From assembly GCA_016649475.1 (NCBI GenBank), contig JAENXP010000158.1, positions 1 to 6,190 of the forward strand: DNA of 6,190 bases, given 5' to 3'. The first letter of the stretch is position 1; every line of letters begins with the position of its first letter. The stretch comes from Burkholderiales bacterium (GTDB lineage Bacteria; Pseudomonadota; Gammaproteobacteria; Burkholderiales; SG8-39). The translations under genes were made by a program, and so were the position numbers. This document shows positions 4,698-6,190 of this stretch, piece by piece. The notes under the pieces were generated by a model. It saw only the letters and a program-made list of their open reading frames with translations. It had not been told where the DNA came from and ran no database searches.

Positions 4698-5861
4698 CTA
4701 GGAGCCCGGGCCGAAGGTTGACGGCCGCACCTCCGGCACGGTCGCTGCGCGCCGCGCGAGCCAATAGCGGTAGGGCGGCGGCACCAGCAGGAATTTCGGA
4801 TCGACTCCGAGTTTCTGCGCGGCGTCCATGGCCCAGTTCGGGTTGTAGAGCATCTCGCGCGCGAGCGCGACCAGGTCGGCGCGGCCTTCCTGCAGGATCT
4901 GCTCGGCCTGCTCGGCGTGCACGATCAATCCCACCGCCATGGTCATGATCTTGCCGTCTTTCCTGATCTTCTCGGCATAGGGCACCTGATAGCCGTAGGC
5001 GGGCTTGGCCGCACCGGCGGGCGGCTTGCCGAGGATGCCGCCCGAGCTGCAATCGATCACGTCCACGCCCATCGGCTTCACCAGTTTCGCCAGCGCGGCG
5101 CTCTGCTCCGGTCCCCAACCCGCATCGTCCTCGGCCGACAGGCGCAGGAACAGCGGCTTGCCCGGCGGCCAGTGTTTGCGCACGCACTCGCACACCTCGA
5201 GCGCGAAGCGCATGCGATTCGACTCCGAGCCGCCGTATTCATCGCTGCGCTGGTTCGCCAGTGGCGAGAGAAACTCGTGAATCAGGAATCCGTGCGCGCC
5301 GTGGATCTCCACCACGTCGAACCCTGCGGCGTGCGCACGTGCCGCGGCCTTGCCCCAGGCCTCGGCGATGGCGCGTATCTCCTCGCGCGCGAGCGCGCGC
5401 GGCACGGGTGAGCCCTCGTCGGCGGGAAGCGCGCTCGGTGCGACGAGTTCCCAGGCGTCCCAATCTTCGACACCGCCGCTTTCCGCTTCGGCGCGCTGCA
5501 GCGGCAGTCCACCCTCCCACGGGCGCTGGATGCGCGCCTTGCGCCCGGAGTGACCGAGCTGTATGCCCGCAGCGGCTCCGCATTGGTGCACGAAATCGAC
5601 AATGCGCGCGAGCTGCGGCACATAAGCGTCATCCCAGATGCCCAGGTCGCCGATCGTGCCGCAGCCGCGGCGTTCGATCTTGGTCGATTCCAGGATCACC
5701 AGTCCGGCGCCGCCCGCGGCGTAGCGCCCCGCGTTCATCAAATGCCAGTCGGTGGGAAAGCCGTTCACCGCGGAATACTGGTGCATGGGCGCGACTACGA
5801 TGCGGTTCTTGAGCGTGAGCTCGCGCAGGCGCAGCGGCGTGAACAAAAGTGGCTGGGTCAT
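4698..5861 (-). CDS. NADH:flavin oxidoreductase, Old Yellow Enzyme family (YqjM-like)
   Basis: 387 aa, a single FMN-binding TIM barrel without the extra C-terminal domain of dienoyl-CoA reductases. YqjM-type enzymes use NAD(P)H to reduce activated C=C bonds in enones and related electrophiles, in the cytoplasm. Landmarks: LKNRIVVAPMHQYSA (17-31), GIQLGHSGRKA (Q101, H104), the substrate-anion pair H187 and H190 in EIHGAHGF, FLSPLANQRSDEYGGS (197-212), and the phosphate-binding region ending in AREML (R335). Compared with Bacillus YqjM, the flavin-tuning Cys26 is His27 and the proton-donor Tyr169 is Phe192, so kinetics or substrate may differ. GGAGG lies 8 nt before the ATG at 5861. The gene is convergent with the NHL gene and divergent from a TRAP binding-protein gene. 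The physiological substrate is unknown; the neighbouring transporter hints at catabolism of an imported carboxylate. Confidence 0.92.
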   Translation of the reverse strand: MTQPLLFTPLRLRELTLKNRIVVAPMHQYSAVNGFPTDWHLMNAGRYAAGGAGLVILESTKIERRGCGTIGDLGIWDDAYVPQLARIVDFVHQCGAAAGIQLGHSGRKARIQRPWEGGLPLQRAEAESGGVEDWDAWELVAPSALPADEGSPVPRALAREEIRAIAEAWGKAAARAHAAGFDVVEIHGAHGFLIHEFLSPLANQRSDEYGGSESNRMRFALEVCECVRKHWPPGKPLFLRLSAEDDAGWGPEQSAALAKLVKPMGVDVIDCSSGGILGKPPAGAAKPAYGYQVPYAEKIRKDGKIMTMAVGLIVHAEQAEQILQEGRADLVALAREMLYNPNWAMDAAQKLGVDPKFLLVPPPYRYWLARRAATVPEVRPSTFGPGS

Positions 5862-5999
5862 GGGGTTTTCCTCCAGGTCATGAGCAGAGTGTACAATTAC
5901 GCCGCTGTTTCATCGAGCATAAAGCAAATCGCAATAGCCCATCCCGGGTACGCTCGGCCTACGCGCCGGCATCGAGCCCGATAATTGAGGAGACCTAGA
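5862..5999. other. Divergent intergenic region between OYE and TRAP genes
   Basis: 138 nt containing the start signals of both genes: GGAGG for the OYE gene on the minus strand (5870-5874) and GAGGAG at 5987-5992 for the TRAP gene. A TACAAT hexamer at 5892-5897 (plus) resembles a -10, but no good -35 lies upstream of it. I see no clear operator or terminator. Confidence 0.5.
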
Positions 6000-6190
6000 A
6001 TGCATCCGAGCCATACAGGCCGTCGCGGCCTGCTGAAATTGATCCTGTCGGCCAGCATGGCTTCTGCGTTGTTCGCGCACGGCCTGGACGCCGCGGCGCA
6101 AACGCGTATCACCTACAAATCGGCGAAAGCCGGTTCGTCCTACTATCAAATGGCGGTCGAGATCGCGCAGGCGATGAAGGCCGGCTCCGA
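6000..6190 (+). CDS. TAXI-family TRAP transporter substrate-binding protein, N-terminal part
   Basis: 63 complete codons are visible before the window ends. The ATG at 6000 has GAGGAG 7 nt upstream. Residues 8-35 form a signal peptide with a twin-arginine-like start (GRRGLLKL), a hydrophobic core and a likely cleavage site in DAAAQT, so export by Tat is possible. The mature start RITYKSAKAGSSYYQMAVEIAQAM fits the first strand and G-S-S-Y-Y loop of TAXI periplasmic receptors, which capture organic acids or amino acids such as glutamate for TRAP permeases. The permease would be expected downstream, outside the window. The ligand cannot be told. A general ABC/TRAP-like receptor is the alternative because only the N-terminus is seen. 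Confidence 0.72.
   Translation, partial: MHPSHTGRRGLLKLILSASMASALFAHGLDAAAQTRITYKSAKAGSSYYQMAVEIAQAMKAGS

Noticed and set aside
4678..5193. Minus-strand frame of about 171 codons rich in Arg/Ala/Gly
   Set aside because: It overlaps the OYE gene in another frame and has the typical composition of a GC-rich shadow.
5869..5897. Full promoter around TACAAT at 5892-5897 for the TRAP gene
   Set aside because: No -35-like hexamer lies at 16-18 bp upstream, so only the -10-like element can be noted.

Overview
The window is a GC-rich stretch of chromosome that looks betaproteobacterial (Burkholderiales/Rhodocyclales type). This rests on codon and GC character, a FolE2-type GTP cyclohydrolase, a TAXI-type TRAP binding protein, and the pairing of an FAD 'amine-oxidase-like' protein with a cobalamin-binding MerR regulator. 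There are seven protein genes, two of them cut by the window edges. No tRNA, rRNA, CRISPR array or transposase gene was seen.

Left block (1-1937, minus strand): folE2 reads leftward and is followed after 4 nt by a GTG-started FAD-dependent oxidoreductase that runs off the left edge. The central intergenic region (1938-2176) is AT-rich near its right end and holds a cluster of TTTGTC/GACAAA half-sites. These form two related 15-bp palindromes and a head-to-tail 11-bp repeat series around a plausible promoter.

Central block (2177-4602, plus strand): a MerR/B12-binding regulator of the CarH/LitR type is followed closely (4 nt and 28 nt) by an exported histidine phosphatase and an exported six-bladed NHL-repeat protein. 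This is probably one operon. The regulator keeps the W-x9-EH and E-x-H-x-x-G cobalamin signatures, so it is probably an adenosylcobalamin light sensor. It has Ala where Thermus CarH has the second His ligand. Two long poly-G tracts lie in this operon.

Right block: a 26-bp, one-mismatch inverted repeat (4609-4696) fills the convergent gap between the NHL gene and a leftward Old Yellow Enzyme homologue (4698-5861). It looks like a REP/MITE-type element and could terminate transcription both ways. The OYE homologue has His and Phe at positions that are Cys and Tyr in YqjM. Divergent from it, a TAXI-family TRAP substrate-binding protein begins at 6000 and runs off the right edge.

Working model (inference): the B12 regulator controls its own operon and the divergent folE2/FAD-oxidoreductase unit in response to light, linking pterin/folate supply and flavin-dependent chemistry to photo-oxidative stress. 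The exported phosphatase and NHL protein are the unexplained members. The OYE and TRAP genes look like a separate neighbourhood.
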